Origin: Bacteroides sp.
GTDB taxonomy: Bacteria; Bacteroidota; Bacteroidia; Bacteroidales; SM23-62
Length of the DNA stretch: 45,491 bases
Direction of reading: 5' to 3'
NCBI GenBank assembly: GCA_011053095.1
Contig: DRHS01000021.1
Span: 1 to 45,491 of the forward strand
The position numbers and the translations under genes are program-made. Positions 6,607 through 15,716 of the stretch are shown here, one piece after another (position 1 is the stretch's first letter; each line of letters begins with the position of its first letter). The notes beneath the pieces are model-generated. The model was not told the DNA's origin. It searched no databases and saw nothing but the letters and a program-made list of their open reading frames with translations.

Positions 6607-9363
6607 ATGAAAAGACTGTTATTGTTTTTTTTCTGTTTTCCATCAATATTATTTGCTCAACTGAGTTTTGACTTTGAATCAGGTTCACTCAAAAGCTGGA
6701 ATCAAAGCCGTGATTCGGCCTGGGTAATTACAGGCCAGAATGCGCTATCTGGCTCATTATCACTGTGGCACGGGCTTGATGATTCCACCGGTGGGGAGGA
6801 CCGGATCGGATTTGCATATGACAGCCTTGTCCTGGAAAATTCTCTGACTACCTGGAGTTTTATTTTACGGCATGGGTATAATCCATCCTCATCAAATAAA
6901 TGGGCAGTGTACCTCCTTTCAGAGGGTAATATGTTTGGAGGGGACCTGCAGGGAGGTGAAATCTCGGGTGGGGGACAGGTGGCCGGGAACAGGGCTATTG
7001 TGCTGGGGGTGAATTATAAAGGCTCAGATGACCTGCTGAAACTCTGGTTTACAGATGGAGAAAAAGCTGTGGTAATTGCTGAAACTATTCTTAATTGGGA
7101 GGAGGAGTTTGGAACTATGGCAGCTTCCCTGAAGGTTGAAAGAAAAGCAGATGGGCAGTGGAATGTTTACTCAGGAGGTACTCTGGCGGGGACAGATTCG
7201 CTTATTAATTGGATGATGATCGGTTCCGGAAATGAGACCGAAACAGTTGAACCCGGATATTTTGGGATACAGTACCGTTTCAGTTCCAGGCAGGACATGA
7301 AGTTCTGGTTTGACAACCTTAATATATCCGGATACTTCAGGAAGGATACCACAGCTCCTGGAATCACCTCAGTGAAATTATTGAATGAATACACACTCAG
7401 GCTGTCTTATTCAGAGGCCGTGGATATGAAATCTGCATTGTATCCAGGGAATTACAGGATTCTGCCTGATGAAATTCAGCCAGTGTCTATAATTCCGGTA
7501 TCTGATTTATTGGTAGACCTGGTATTTGGCCAGGAATTTTCATCCGGATTGGAACAGGTTCTCAGAGTTCATGGGATAGGAGACAGGAAAGGAAATTTGT
7601 CCGGTACCATGGATGCTGTTTTTACCTGGTATAAACCTCTGCCCGGTGATATAATATTTAATGAAGTGATGTACGATCCATTACCTGCAGTCACATTGCC
7701 CGGATATGAATATGTTGAGCTTTTTAACCGCAGCGGATATACAATTTCAGTTGGCAACTGGACTTTAATAGCAGGTAAAAAGATCCTGAAATTACCGGAC
7801 CATGAACTGCCCGCCGGGGAGTATATGTTGATCTGTTACCGGGAAACCAAAGACCAGTATACAGCCTCGGATCATGTCCTGGATATACTGGGCTCGAAAA
7901 CCCTGTTCTCAAACGAGGGGGCGTTGATGCAGCTCCTGGATGCCGATTCTGTATTGGTGGACTGGATGGAATATTCGCCCGGCATGCATTCCACAGAGTA
8001 CTATGCAGGTGGTGGCTGGTCGCTCGAGAGGGTTGATCAGGATAGAGTATGCCATAGTCCCACAAACTGGTCTACATCCATCGACAGGCAAGGAGGTACC
8101 CCTGGCAGTAAAAACTCCATTGCAGGAAGAAATCCTGACAGGACTCCTCCCGAACCCGTTTCCGTTTACCTGCCGGATGAAAATAGCCTGACCATTGAAT
8201 TCAATGAATATCTGGGTTATGGATCAGCAGTTCTGAAAGAGAACTGGCTGGTAGACGGGGGAATGGGTATTCCTGATTCGGTCTGCCTACTGAATCCATG
8301 GAACAGAGCAGTGACATTGATATACCGGGCAGGATTTAAACCCGGGAAAGAGTACAATCTGGAACCGAAGGGGGAGATAATGGATTGTTCGGGAAACAGG
8401 CTTCATCATGGAACCAAAATACGGTTCGCTCTGCCGGTCCTTCCCATGAGATCTGAGATACTGATTTCCGAGGTCCTTTTTAATCCACTTCCATTCTGTC
8501 CCGATTTTATCGAAATCCATAATCCCACACAAAAAACATTTGACATTGCTGATCTCTGCCTTGCAAACAGGGAAACTGGAAATTCAGAACATGGTTCAAC
8601 AGGAGGGGATGATTCAGCTGCCGGGGATGATTCAGCTGCCGGGGATATCCCGGTCAATGATCCTGTCCCGGCCGGAAGGATAATGGAACACAGGTTGTTA
8701 TTCCCCGGGCAGTATCTTGCGCTTACAGAAGACCCTGAGGAACTGTCAGCCTTCTTCATGATTCATGATGGATTTTCGATTGTTAAGATGAGTGATATGC
8801 CGGCGATGGGTGATATTGAGGGTTCAGTTCTTTTGCTTGACAGGTACCTGAGCGTGGTGGATGAGATGGCATATCACAGGGATATGCACCACCCGGCGCT
8901 GCCTTCCCCGGAAGGGGTATCCCTGGAAAGAATAAGTTTCAGTCCCGGTTCAGAAAATCCCTCGAACTGGCATTCGGCATCATCTACGGATGGATTTGGA
9001 ACACCGGGCAGGAAGAATTCACAGTATATGGAAATCGACGATGGGCGAGAGGGGATAAGTGTTGAACCTGAAATATTCACCCCCGATATGGATGGTGTGG
9101 AAGATATCCTTCTGATCAGGTATCGTTTTTCCACACCCGGATGCCGGGCCAGGATACTGGTATTCGATCCGGGGGGAAGGCTTGTCCGGGAAATAGCGAT
9201 GGGGGAGTTGCTTGGAACAGAGGGTTTTTATACCTGGAACGGCTGCGACCGCAACGGGGAACTGGCAGGCAGAGGACTTTACCTGGTATTTACCGTGGTT
9301 TCCGGAGTGGATGGGAGAATCAGGAGATACCGGAATACTTGCATACTGTCAGGTAACAGGTAA
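6607..9363 (+). CDS. Secreted multidomain protein with two lamin-tail domains
   Basis: This 918-residue exported protein starts with a signal peptide (MKRLLLFFFCFPSILFAQ). In order there is a concanavalin/LamG-like sandwich (about 18-240), an Ig-like domain opening with KDTTAPGITSVKL (about 245-340), a lamin-tail domain (GDIIFNEVMYDPLP, YEYVELFNRSG; about 345-500), a second Ig-like domain (DRTPPEPVSVYLPDE; about 515-610), and a second lamin-tail domain (ILISEVLFNPLP, FIEIHNPT; about 615-800). A FlgD-like C-terminal domain ends it (FTPDMDGVEDIL, YTWNGCDRNGELAGRGLYL). Lamin-tail proteins of this group are usually cell-surface and linked to adhesion or polymer use. No classical type IX sorting tail is obvious after the FlgD-like fold. 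The function is unknown. Confidence 0.85.
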   Translation: MKRLLLFFFCFPSILFAQLSFDFESGSLKSWNQSRDSAWVITGQNALSGSLSLWHGLDDSTGGEDRIGFAYDSLVLENSLTTWSFILRHGYNPSSSNKWAVYLLSEGNMFGGDLQGGEISGGGQVAGNRAIVLGVNYKGSDDLLKLWFTDGEKAVVIAETILNWEEEFGTMAASLKVERKADGQWNVYSGGTLAGTDSLINWMMIGSGNETETVEPGYFGIQYRFSSRQDMKFWFDNLNISGYFRKDTTAPGITSVKLLNEYTLRLSYSEAVDMKSALYPGNYRILPDEIQPVSIIPVSDLLVDLVFGQEFSSGLEQVLRVHGIGDRKGNLSGTMDAVFTWYKPLPGDIIFNEVMYDPLPAVTLPGYEYVELFNRSGYTISVGNWTLIAGKKILKLPDHELPAGEYMLICYRETKDQYTASDHVLDILGSKTLFSNEGALMQLLDADSVLVDWMEYSPGMHSTEYYAGGGWSLERVDQDRVCHSPTNWSTSIDRQGGTPGSKNSIAGRNPDRTPPEPVSVYLPDENSLTIEFNEYLGYGSAVLKENWLVDGGMGIPDSVCLLNPWNRAVTLIYRAGFKPGKEYNLEPKGEIMDCSGNRLHHGTKIRFALPVLPMRSEILISEVLFNPLPFCPDFIEIHNPTQKTFDIADLCLANRETGNSEHGSTGGDDSAAGDDSAAGDIPVNDPVPAGRIMEHRLLFPGQYLALTEDPEELSAFFMIHDGFSIVKMSDMPAMGDIEGSVLLLDRYLSVVDEMAYHRDMHHPALPSPEGVSLERISFSPGSENPSNWHSASSTDGFGTPGRKNSQYMEIDDGREGISVEPEIFTPDMDGVEDILLIRYRFSTPGCRARILVFDPGGRLVREIAMGELLGTEGFYTWNGCDRNGELAGRGLYLVFTVVSGVDGRIRRYRNTCILSGNR
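8605..8646 (+). repeat. 18-bp tandem repeat inside the lamin-tail gene
   Basis: The 18-base unit at 8605-8622 is repeated exactly at 8623-8640, with a partial third copy to 8646. It encodes GDDSAAGDDSAAGD, a low-complexity loop in the second lamin-tail domain. Unit changes would keep the frame. Confidence 0.9.
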
Positions 9364-9395
9364 TGATATACTGCCCGCTACCTTGATGGGTTGAA

Positions 9396-9413
9396 AATCC
9401 TCGGACGGGGATT
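9396..9413. terminator. Small hairpin at the convergent ends of the lamin-tail and nucleoside phosphorylase genes
   Basis: AATCCTC (9396-9402) pairs with GGGGATT (9407-9413) with one G-U pair and a 4-base loop. The stem overlaps the phosphorylase stop codon (9412-9414). On the minus strand only a short TTTT follows, so the call is weak. Confidence 0.35.
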
Positions 9414-10221
9414 AAAGTCCCCCGATCAATTCCTTCATGATATGGGTCATCCGGGGTTCCGCTTTGCCGGCAACGCTGGTTACATCATGAAGTGAAACTT
9501 TGACGATCTTTCCCGGCACACCCAGGTCTGTGATGATGGATATTGCAAAACAGGTAATCCCCATCTGGTGAGCGACAATAATTTCGGGAACGGTTGACAT
9601 GCCCACTGCGTCGCCACCAATAATGCGGAAGTACTGGTATTCCTTTGGTGTTTCAAGTGTGGGACCTGTAACACCGACATAACAGCCCTGGCAGACAGGG
9701 TAGTTGTTCTTTTTGCCTATTTCAAGAGCACGTTCAATGAGAGCTTTGTCATAGGTTTCACTCATGTCCGGAAAACGATCACCGAATTCAGGTTCGTGTT
9801 TGCCGATCAGTGGATTGGGTATAAGACTGATATGGTCATCCAGGATCATGAGGTCACCGATTTCCTGATTGGGATTTATTCCCCCGCTGGCATTTGACAC
9901 AAAAAGATGAGAGATCCCAAGGTATTTCATAACCCGGACAGGGAAGGTAATTTCCTGAAGGGAATAACCCTCATAATAGTGGAACCTGCCCTGCATGGCG
10001 ACAATCCGCTTCCCGCCAAGGGTACCAAAAATAAGTTTCCCATGATGGCTTTCGACTGTAGATACCGGAAAATTCGGGATGTCTTCATACTCAAGGGTAT
10101 CGGCTATATCAATTTCCTTAACCATACCCCCGAGTCCAGTGCCAAGGATTATGCCGATTTCAGGCCTGATCTTTGTCCTGCTGTTTATGAAGGATATTGT
10201 CTCTTTTATTGTCTCTAACAT
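9412..10221 (-). CDS. punA: Purine-nucleoside phosphorylase (trimeric type)
   Basis: This 269-residue enzyme cleaves inosine and guanosine with phosphate to give base plus ribose 1-phosphate in purine salvage. Seen: the phosphate-binding GIILGTGLGG near residue 25, ESHHGKL, the MQGRFHYYEGY signature, SNASGGINP, and the nucleoside-binding GDAVGMSTVPE region near 190. Length fits the PunA/XapA group. The start at 10221 overlaps the end of lpxK by 62 bases, and it is last in the sppA-lpxK-punA run. A later start would remove N-terminal sequence but not the phosphate loop. Guanosine/inosine versus xanthosine preference cannot be told. Confidence 0.95.
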   Translation of the reverse strand: MLETIKETISFINSRTKIRPEIGIILGTGLGGMVKEIDIADTLEYEDIPNFPVSTVESHHGKLIFGTLGGKRIVAMQGRFHYYEGYSLQEITFPVRVMKYLGISHLFVSNASGGINPNQEIGDLMILDDHISLIPNPLIGKHEPEFGDRFPDMSETYDKALIERALEIGKKNNYPVCQGCYVGVTGPTLETPKEYQYFRIIGGDAVGMSTVPEIIVAHQMGITCFAISIITDLGVPGKIVKVSLHDVTSVAGKAEPRMTHIMKELIGGL

Positions 10222-11287
10222 AATTTCGTATGTTGTTATCGAATGTTTCGCCGTCTTCGTTCAGGATCTCTATTCCGACGGGTACATAGAACATCCTTTC
10301 GCGGACCGGGGCTGCTATATTAGTGAATTTTCGTAATCTCGTGGCATCTTTTGCAGTGGTAAATATGAACCTCTCATCGCCTTCCATCTTCTCATAAGAT
10401 TCCAACATGGATGCCAGGTCCTTTTCATTGAATTCATGGTGGTCAGGAAAGGTAAGCTCGGTAATATTGGTTGAAATGCTGCGAAGGTGCTTTTTGTAAA
10501 GGCGGGGACCTGCAATACCGGTCACCATAAGGATTTGAGGTTTGGAAGCTTTCATATCGGCAAGGCTAACCGGGTTCTTTGTGTCATCGAATAGGGGGAC
10601 AGGTTCACCGTAGTTCAGTTTTGAAAAGAACAGGTGCTGGAAAGGATAGAGTTTAAGGTCCTTTATGATAATCCGTCGTTCGATGGGCTTGAGCCTGTCG
10701 GGGCATTTGGTAATAAGAATGATATTGGCCCTGCGGCGCTCATAGCCCTGTTCACGGAGTCGCCCGGCAGGAAGCAGGTGGTCTTCAGACAATGGCCTGT
10801 TAAAGTCTATCAGGAGGACAGATAATCCGGGTTTAATATGTCGGTGCTGGAATGCATCGTCGAGCAGGATAACGTCCAGGTCCGGTATACGGGCCATTAA
10901 TTCCCTCACACCGTTTACCCGCCGGCGATCCACGGCAACATTGATGTCAGGGTATTTATGTTTGATCTGTACCGGTTCGTCGCCGATATCCATTACCCCT
11001 GATTCCTTATCTGCGAGGATGAAATTACGGGTCTTGCGCTTGTATCCCCTGCTAAGGGTTGCTACCTGAAACTCATCTCTGAGGAGCTCGACCAAGTATT
11101 CAATATGGGGTGTTTTGCCTGTGCCGCCGACAGTAATATTTCCCACGGAAATTATGGGGATGGGGAATTCCACAGACTGAATCATTTTATAGTCAAAAAG
11201 GAAATTACGAATCCAGATGATCAGACCGTAAAGGAGTGAAAACGGATAGAGCAGTAAATAATAATTATTTCTTGCAGGCAGCGGCAT
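10160..11287 (-). CDS. lpxK: Tetraacyldisaccharide 4'-kinase
   Basis: This 375-residue kinase adds the 4'-phosphate to the lipid A disaccharide at the inner membrane. An N-terminal hydrophobic segment (YYLLLYPFSLLYGLIIWI) serves as membrane anchor. The Walker A is GNITVGGTGKTPH near residue 50 and the Mg/Walker B-like strand is VILLDDAFQHR with RHIKPGLSVLLIDFNRPL following. The last 20 or so residues form a charged tail (NKRDNILHKQQDKDQA) overlapping the nucleoside phosphorylase start. The start lies 24 bases downstream of the sppA stop codon, indicating one operon. Confidence 0.95.
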   Translation of the reverse strand: MPLPARNNYYLLLYPFSLLYGLIIWIRNFLFDYKMIQSVEFPIPIISVGNITVGGTGKTPHIEYLVELLRDEFQVATLSRGYKRKTRNFILADKESGVMDIGDEPVQIKHKYPDINVAVDRRRVNGVRELMARIPDLDVILLDDAFQHRHIKPGLSVLLIDFNRPLSEDHLLPAGRLREQGYERRRANIILITKCPDRLKPIERRIIIKDLKLYPFQHLFFSKLNYGEPVPLFDDTKNPVSLADMKASKPQILMVTGIAGPRLYKKHLRSISTNITELTFPDHHEFNEKDLASMLESYEKMEGDERFIFTTAKDATRLRKFTNIAAPVRERMFYVPVGIEILNEDGETFDNNIRNYVRDNKRDNILHKQQDKDQA

Positions 11288-11311
11288 GTTGATTTTGCTC
11301 TGTTTGAGCGA

Positions 11312-13072
11312 TCAATTCAGCTCGAATTTAAACGGCAGGCGCACCTGCAATCCGTATAATCCTTCGAGTTCCTGAATTGTTTCAAAATAATTATAAAATT
11401 GTCCCAGCTCTTTTTGAACCATTTTTACGCGGACATTCTCTGTAAGTTGCCGGATGAACTGTTCGATCGGGTCTTCAAGTTTCGGGAGTGATTGCACACG
11501 GTATTTATCGAGCCCTGCCATTCTTGCTGCAATCTCAATTGCATCATGGAGGCCACCGTAAGCATCAATCAGTCCATTTTCCAGGGCATTTTCACCGCTC
11601 CATACTCTGCCCCTGCCAACCTCATCAACCTCATCACGGGTCATATTGCGTCCATCGGATACCTCATCGAGAAATGAATCATAGGTTTCCTCCACCATTG
11701 ATTGAATGATGGATCTCTCTTCAGAGGTGAGGGGGCGGAATGGACTTCCAATGTCAGCCATTGGATTCGTTTTGGCTACATCAACATTAATACCAAGTTT
11801 CTTGTTCATGAAGGTCTTGACATTGGGCAGGACAGCCCAGACGCCTATAGAACCTGTAACCGTATTGGGATGAGCCAGGATGGTATCGGCCGGGGCCAGA
11901 ATGTAGTATCCTCCTGATGCGGCAACATCTCCCATTGAGGCAACCAGGGGTTTGGTTTGGCTGGCAAGCTGTGATTCCCTCAGGATAATTTCAGAAGCAA
12001 GTACTCCACCTCCACCGGAATTCACCCTTAGCACGATTGCTTTGACACTGCTGTCACGCCTGGCCTGGCGAATGGCCTTTGATATTCTTTCGGATGCAAT
12101 GGTTCCCTCACCTGTATTCCCCAGACGAATATCCCCATGGGCGTAGATCACTGCTACCTTGTCTTTGGCAATCCCTTTGTAATCCCTTTTGGCCGGTACT
12201 TTGGTGTATTTTCTAAGGGTGACCACCCTCAGATCCTTTTTCTCATCTGTTCCGGTGATTTTTTTAAGGGTATTAATCATTTCATCCTTAAAAATCAGTC
12301 CATCGACAAGTCCGTGTTCAATCGCAGATTCCGCCGTGCGGATTGTAATGTTGTCAGCCAGGTGATTGAGTTTTTCCGGCTCAATATTGCGCTCCTCGCC
12401 GATTCCCTTCAACATATGCTGCCAGATGGAACCCATCCAATGCATGATCTGTTCCCTGTTCTCAGAACTCATATGTTCATTCATGAAAGGCTCCATGGCA
12501 CTTTTGTATTCACCATGGCGAATTACCTGAGCTTCAATGCCAAGCTTGTCAAGGGCCCCCTTATAGAACATGATCTTGGAAGCCAGTCCTGTCAGGAAAA
12601 AATTCCCCTCCGGATTCAGGTAAATACTGTCAGCTACGGATGCCAGGTAGTAGGATTTCTGGGTGTATACATCTGCAAAGGCAATTATAAACTTGCCGGA
12701 TTCCTTAAAATCTATCAGTGCATTACGGATCTCCTCAGTTGTCCCGACTCCGGCATTTATCGCCGATAACTGCAAGTAGATCCCATTAATATTATCATCC
12801 TTTTTGGCCTTTCTAATATTGTCAAGAATATTGATCAATCCCATTTCCCGAATATTCCGGAATCCTGCAGGAAGGAAAAAGAACGGGTTATCCACGGCAC
12901 GGTCAACAATAATCTCATTAAGCTTCATATAAAGGATGGAATTAGGCCTGACCTCAGAGGGTTTTTCGGATGAGGAGGCGGCAATAATAATTACCAGAAG
13001 GAAAATGATCATCAATGTACTCAGGAATATCCCGGTAATAGTTGCAAGGGTGTATTTAAGGAAACTTCTCAT
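11312..13072 (-). CDS. sppA: Signal peptide peptidase SppA, 67 kDa type
   Basis: This 586-residue membrane serine protease of the S49 family degrades cleaved signal peptides. A single N-terminal membrane helix (about 9-33) is followed by two SppA repeats. The Lys of the Ser-Lys dyad lies in FADVYTQKSYYLAS (N-terminal repeat) and the catalytic Ser in GDVAASGGYYI (C-terminal repeat), with VNSGGGGVLASE before it. This matches the tandem E. coli-type enzyme. It is the first gene of the minus-strand run with lpxK and punA, and its promoter must lie in 13073-13145, shared with divergent folK. Confidence 0.96.
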   Translation of the reverse strand: MRSFLKYTLATITGIFLSTLMIIFLLVIIIAASSSEKPSEVRPNSILYMKLNEIIVDRAVDNPFFFLPAGFRNIREMGLINILDNIRKAKKDDNINGIYLQLSAINAGVGTTEEIRNALIDFKESGKFIIAFADVYTQKSYYLASVADSIYLNPEGNFFLTGLASKIMFYKGALDKLGIEAQVIRHGEYKSAMEPFMNEHMSSENREQIMHWMGSIWQHMLKGIGEERNIEPEKLNHLADNITIRTAESAIEHGLVDGLIFKDEMINTLKKITGTDEKKDLRVVTLRKYTKVPAKRDYKGIAKDKVAVIYAHGDIRLGNTGEGTIASERISKAIRQARRDSSVKAIVLRVNSGGGGVLASEIILRESQLASQTKPLVASMGDVAASGGYYILAPADTILAHPNTVTGSIGVWAVLPNVKTFMNKKLGINVDVAKTNPMADIGSPFRPLTSEERSIIQSMVEETYDSFLDEVSDGRNMTRDEVDEVGRGRVWSGENALENGLIDAYGGLHDAIEIAARMAGLDKYRVQSLPKLEDPIEQFIRQLTENVRVKMVQKELGQFYNYFETIQELEGLYGLQVRLPFKFELN

Positions 13073-13145
13073 GTTTATTTTGTATAGCTAAGTTTCAAAG
13101 ATATATAAAAAAAATTGCTGAAATTGCCGCTTTCTGAGTTTGACA

Positions 13146-13637
13146 ATGCACAGGCTTGTTTTATCTACCGGATGTAACCTGGGGGACCGCAGGGAAAACC
13201 TTCTTTCAGCCATTGAACTGATAGAAGAAAGGCTTGGCCGTATCCTCAAGGTATCGGGTATATATGAGTCGGAGTCCTGGGGGTACGAAAGTAAAAACCG
13301 TTTTTATAATCAGTGCCTGCTGGTTGAAACCAGCCTGGGTGCGGAGGACTGCCTGCCAAAGATCCTTGAGATTGAACGAATGCTGGGCCGGGATCGATCT
13401 TTATCCCGGTATTCGGACCGTATTATAGATATTGACATCCTGTTCTTTGATGATATGGTCCTTGAATCTGATTCACTCAGGATCCCTCATGAAAGGCTGG
13501 CATTCAGAAGGTTCGTCCTTCTTCCCCTGGCCGAGATCCTGCCTGAATTTGAACATCCTCTCCTGCATAAGTCCGTCCGGGAACTCCTGGGCGAGTGTAC
13601 AGATTCCGGAGAGGTCGTTCAGGTGGACAAGAAATAA
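13146..13637 (+). CDS. folK: HPPK: hydroxymethyldihydropterin pyrophosphokinase
   Basis: FolK transfers pyrophosphate from ATP to 6-hydroxymethyl-7,8-dihydropterin in folate synthesis. Family landmarks are STGCNLGDRRENL at the N-terminus, VSGIYESESWGY, FYNQCLLVET, LGRDRSLSRYSDRIIDIDILFFDD with the Mg-binding Asp pair, and IPHERLAFRRFVLLPLAEI. I chose ATG 13146 (163 residues); an in-frame TTG at 13140 would add two residues. It is divergent from sppA. Confidence 0.96.
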   Translation: MHRLVLSTGCNLGDRRENLLSAIELIEERLGRILKVSGIYESESWGYESKNRFYNQCLLVETSLGAEDCLPKILEIERMLGRDRSLSRYSDRIIDIDILFFDDMVLESDSLRIPHERLAFRRFVLLPLAEILPEFEHPLLHKSVRELLGECTDSGEVVQVDKK

Positions 13638-13670
13638 CTTGAGCGGCCGGACAAGAAAAACTTGAGCGGG
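13625..13670 (+). repeat. Imperfect 22-bp tandem duplication spanning the folK stop codon
   Basis: 13625-13646 and 13649-13670 share GGACAAGAAA and AACTTGAGCGG with one small indel. The first copy includes the folK stop codon (TAA 13635-13637). It looks like a recent local duplication. Confidence 0.65.
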
Positions 13671-13714
13671 GTTGAGAAAGTTTGCAGAGTTGAAACCTGA
13701 GAAGTTGGGGCTTT

Positions 13715-14599
13715 TCAGTCAAGGTTTTTAAGGCAGGGATAATTCGAAATTCCCGAACCACAGCCTTTCAGGATTTCCATAAGTTTTTTGTCGGATGAGT
13801 TATCGACACAGAGTACGAGGTTCTGCTCTGTATTTGTTTTAATAAACCTGTCAATTATGAATTCTATCCCCCCCTGTGCAAGTCCCTCACTATTGGCAGC
13901 AGCATACAGGATACTTGCCCGGCCCTTGAACAAAGCAAAAAGGACCGTAGCACACAAATTATTATGTACATCATATGCGGCCCCGATTTGTCCCGACCGG
14001 AAACGGATTGCATTGCAGGCCAGAAGCCTCAGGATTGAGATTTCTCCAGCCTTCAGCCTGCCCCGGTTAAATTTGTCGAGCCGGAATCCGAACATCAACA
14101 TGTCATGAACGGATACATTTTTAATATAACTAAGCGATTCCTTCTTCGCCAGAATCATCCGGTCATTCATTGACTTACCGTACTTCGAATTAATGCGGGC
14201 ATACGGCTGAATCAGGTCAAGTTCTGCGGAGTTCAGAAATCTGGCCCCGGATGAAGGAAGGATATTGAATTTGTTGAGGCAGAGTTTTCGCAACCGGTAA
14301 GCAGAGGGGATGGATTGGACAAAATGCCGGATAATTTCGGGGGATGGGATCTGGGTAGAGAACACACCGAGCTGCCATGCAAAATCGGGTTGACGGATGA
14401 CCTTACGACCGAATGACCTGCTAACCGGGAGGGGCATAACGGTGGAATAGTCATCTGTTGCAAGGATCTCCCATTCCGGACATACAATATTCATATACCA
14501 GGACAGAGCATAGACCAATCCATTCGGAGAAGCGCTGATACACTTATCGTAGAGCTCGGTAGCTTCTTCCGGATCCTGAATATGGAGCAATGGGTTCAA
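13715..14599 (-). CDS. Hypothetical protein, GNAT/FemAB-like acyltransferase fold
   Basis: This 294-residue soluble protein has no signal peptide. The first 110 residues contain a conserved-looking block (PNGLVYALSWYMNIVCPEWEILATDDY, VMPLP, RQPDFAWQLGVFS). The C-terminal half contains GQIGAAYDVHNNLCATVLFALFKG and a helix IDRFIKTNTEQN, resembling the GNAT-type acyl-CoA fold seen in peptidoglycan FemAB-like enzymes. This is a fold-level guess; donor and acceptor are unknown. Its ATG overlaps the radC stop as ATGA (14596-14599), so the two are translationally coupled. Confidence 0.7.
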   Translation of the reverse strand: MNPLLHIQDPEEATELYDKCISASPNGLVYALSWYMNIVCPEWEILATDDYSTVMPLPVSRSFGRKVIRQPDFAWQLGVFSTQIPSPEIIRHFVQSIPSAYRLRKLCLNKFNILPSSGARFLNSAELDLIQPYARINSKYGKSMNDRMILAKKESLSYIKNVSVHDMLMFGFRLDKFNRGRLKAGEISILRLLACNAIRFRSGQIGAAYDVHNNLCATVLFALFKGRASILYAAANSEGLAQGGIEFIIDRFIKTNTEQNLVLCVDNSSDKKLMEILKGCGSGISNYPCLKNLD

Positions 14600-15291
14600 A
14601 TCAATCCTTCATCAGAGAAGCTAAAGTAGGCATTATCCGCAATAATAATGTGGTCGAGCAATTGGATATCCATGGTTCGGCTTGCTTCTGCAATTTTCGA
14701 GGTGATTTTTATGTCAGCATCACTTGGCTTAATATTGCCGGAGGGGTGGTTATGACAAAGAATCAGTGAAGATCCCAGGCGGTCGAGTGCCTTTTTAAGG
14801 ATCAGTCTGACATCTATTACCGTTCCGGATATTCCACCCTGGCTTATCCGGATATTGTCAATCACCCTGTTTGAACGGTTCATGATAAGAACCCAGAATT
14901 CTTCGTGTGACAGATCTGCTATCAGGGGCTGAAGAAGTGAATAGACATCCTGGCTGCCGGAGATCCGGATTTTCTCTTCCAGTTCGGATCGTTTTCTCCT
15001 TCTTCCAAGCTCCAGTGCAGCCACAATGGTGATTGCCTTTACCGGTCCCATTCCATTATGTTTCATAAGGTCACTTATATTTTTTCTACCGAGTTCCTGA
15101 AGGTTATTTCCCGACTGCTTCATGATCTGTCTTGCAAGTTCAACAGCCGAGGTTTCGGGTCCCCCGGAACGAATGAGGATCGCCAGCAATTCTGCGTTGC
15201 TTAGACTGCCCAATCCCTTTGAGAGCATTTTTTCCCTGGGCCGGTCCTCCATCGCCCAATCTTTTATCCCTGTACTTTTATACGAACTCAT
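14596..15291 (-). CDS. radC: RadC-family JAB/MPN domain protein
   Basis: This 231-residue protein has an N-terminal helix-hairpin-helix-like UPF0758 region (LSKGLGSLSNAELLAILIRSG, MKHNGMGPVKAITIVAALELGRR). The C-terminal JAB1/MPN metalloprotease-like domain carries the LCHNHPSGNIKPSDAD zinc motif near its centre. The biochemical role of RadC is unsettled. I prefer the start at 15291 (MSSYKSTGIKDWAMEDRPREK). The longer frame from 15333 would begin 6 bases from the rpsT terminator T-run and adds a segment (ILHCICHKEVNRL) not typical of the family. Confidence 0.93.
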   Translation of the reverse strand: MSSYKSTGIKDWAMEDRPREKMLSKGLGSLSNAELLAILIRSGGPETSAVELARQIMKQSGNNLQELGRKNISDLMKHNGMGPVKAITIVAALELGRRRKRSELEEKIRISGSQDVYSLLQPLIADLSHEEFWVLIMNRSNRVIDNIRISQGGISGTVIDVRLILKKALDRLGSSLILCHNHPSGNIKPSDADIKITSKIAEASRTMDIQLLDHIIIADNAYFSFSDEGLI

Positions 15292-15338
15292 CAATCTGTT
15301 TACTTCTTTATGACAGATGCAGTGTAATATCATGCCAC

Positions 15339-15366
15339 AAAAAAACCCCCTTCGGTAAGAAGAGGG
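15339..15366 (-). terminator. Rho-independent terminator of rpsT
   Basis: On the minus strand CCCTCTTC (15366-15359) pairs with GAAGGGGG (15353-15346) with one G-U pair and loop TTACC, followed by seven T (15345-15339). It lies 25 bases past the rpsT stop codon. Confidence 0.9.
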
Positions 15367-15391
15367 CTGATCTATATTGGGAGAGATATAT

Positions 15392-15643
15392 TTACATTTG
15401 GGCGATATGATGTGTCAATTGTGACTTAAGATTGGCCGCCTTATTCTTGTGAATGATATTCTTCTTTGCAAGCTTGTCAAGCATAGAGGAAACCTCCGGA
15501 AGCATTTCCGCAGCTTCTTCTTTCTTTTTTGCGCTTCTCAGTTTCTTGATCGCATTCCTTGTAGACCTTGCATAATACTTATTATGCTCTTTGCGCTTCT
15601 CGGATTGTCTGATCCTTTTCTTAGCTGATAAATGATGTGCCAT
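15392..15643 (-). CDS. rpsT: 30S ribosomal protein S20
   Basis: This 83-residue, very basic, helical protein binds 16S rRNA and aids 30S assembly. The N-terminus MAHHLSAKKRIRQSEKR and the segment STRNAIKKLRSAKKKEEA match bacterial S20, and the C-terminal ends with KNKAANLKSQL. It is monocistronic, with its own -7-like element at 15669-15676 and a strong terminator at 15339-15366. Confidence 0.98.
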   Translation of the reverse strand: MAHHLSAKKRIRQSEKRKEHNKYYARSTRNAIKKLRSAKKKEEAAEMLPEVSSMLDKLAKKNIIHKNKAANLKSQLTHHIAQM

Positions 15644-15668
15644 GCTACTTTTTCATTAATTGGGCATG

Positions 15669-15676
15669 CAAAAATA
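15669..15676 (-). promoter_or_regulatory. Bacteroidota-type -7 element before rpsT
   Basis: The minus strand reads TATTTTTG, an exact TAnnTTTG match, 26 bases before the rpsT ATG. No clear TTG -33 element was found at the expected distance. Confidence 0.45.
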
Positions 15677-15716
15677 CATATAATTTTGAATTAAAAAAAT
15701 AATTGTGGAGGGGCTG

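Noticed and set aside
12137..12769. 210-codon frame on the plus strand
   Set aside because: It lies wholly antisense to sppA, which has strong family motifs. The plus-strand frame has no recognisable domain or start context.
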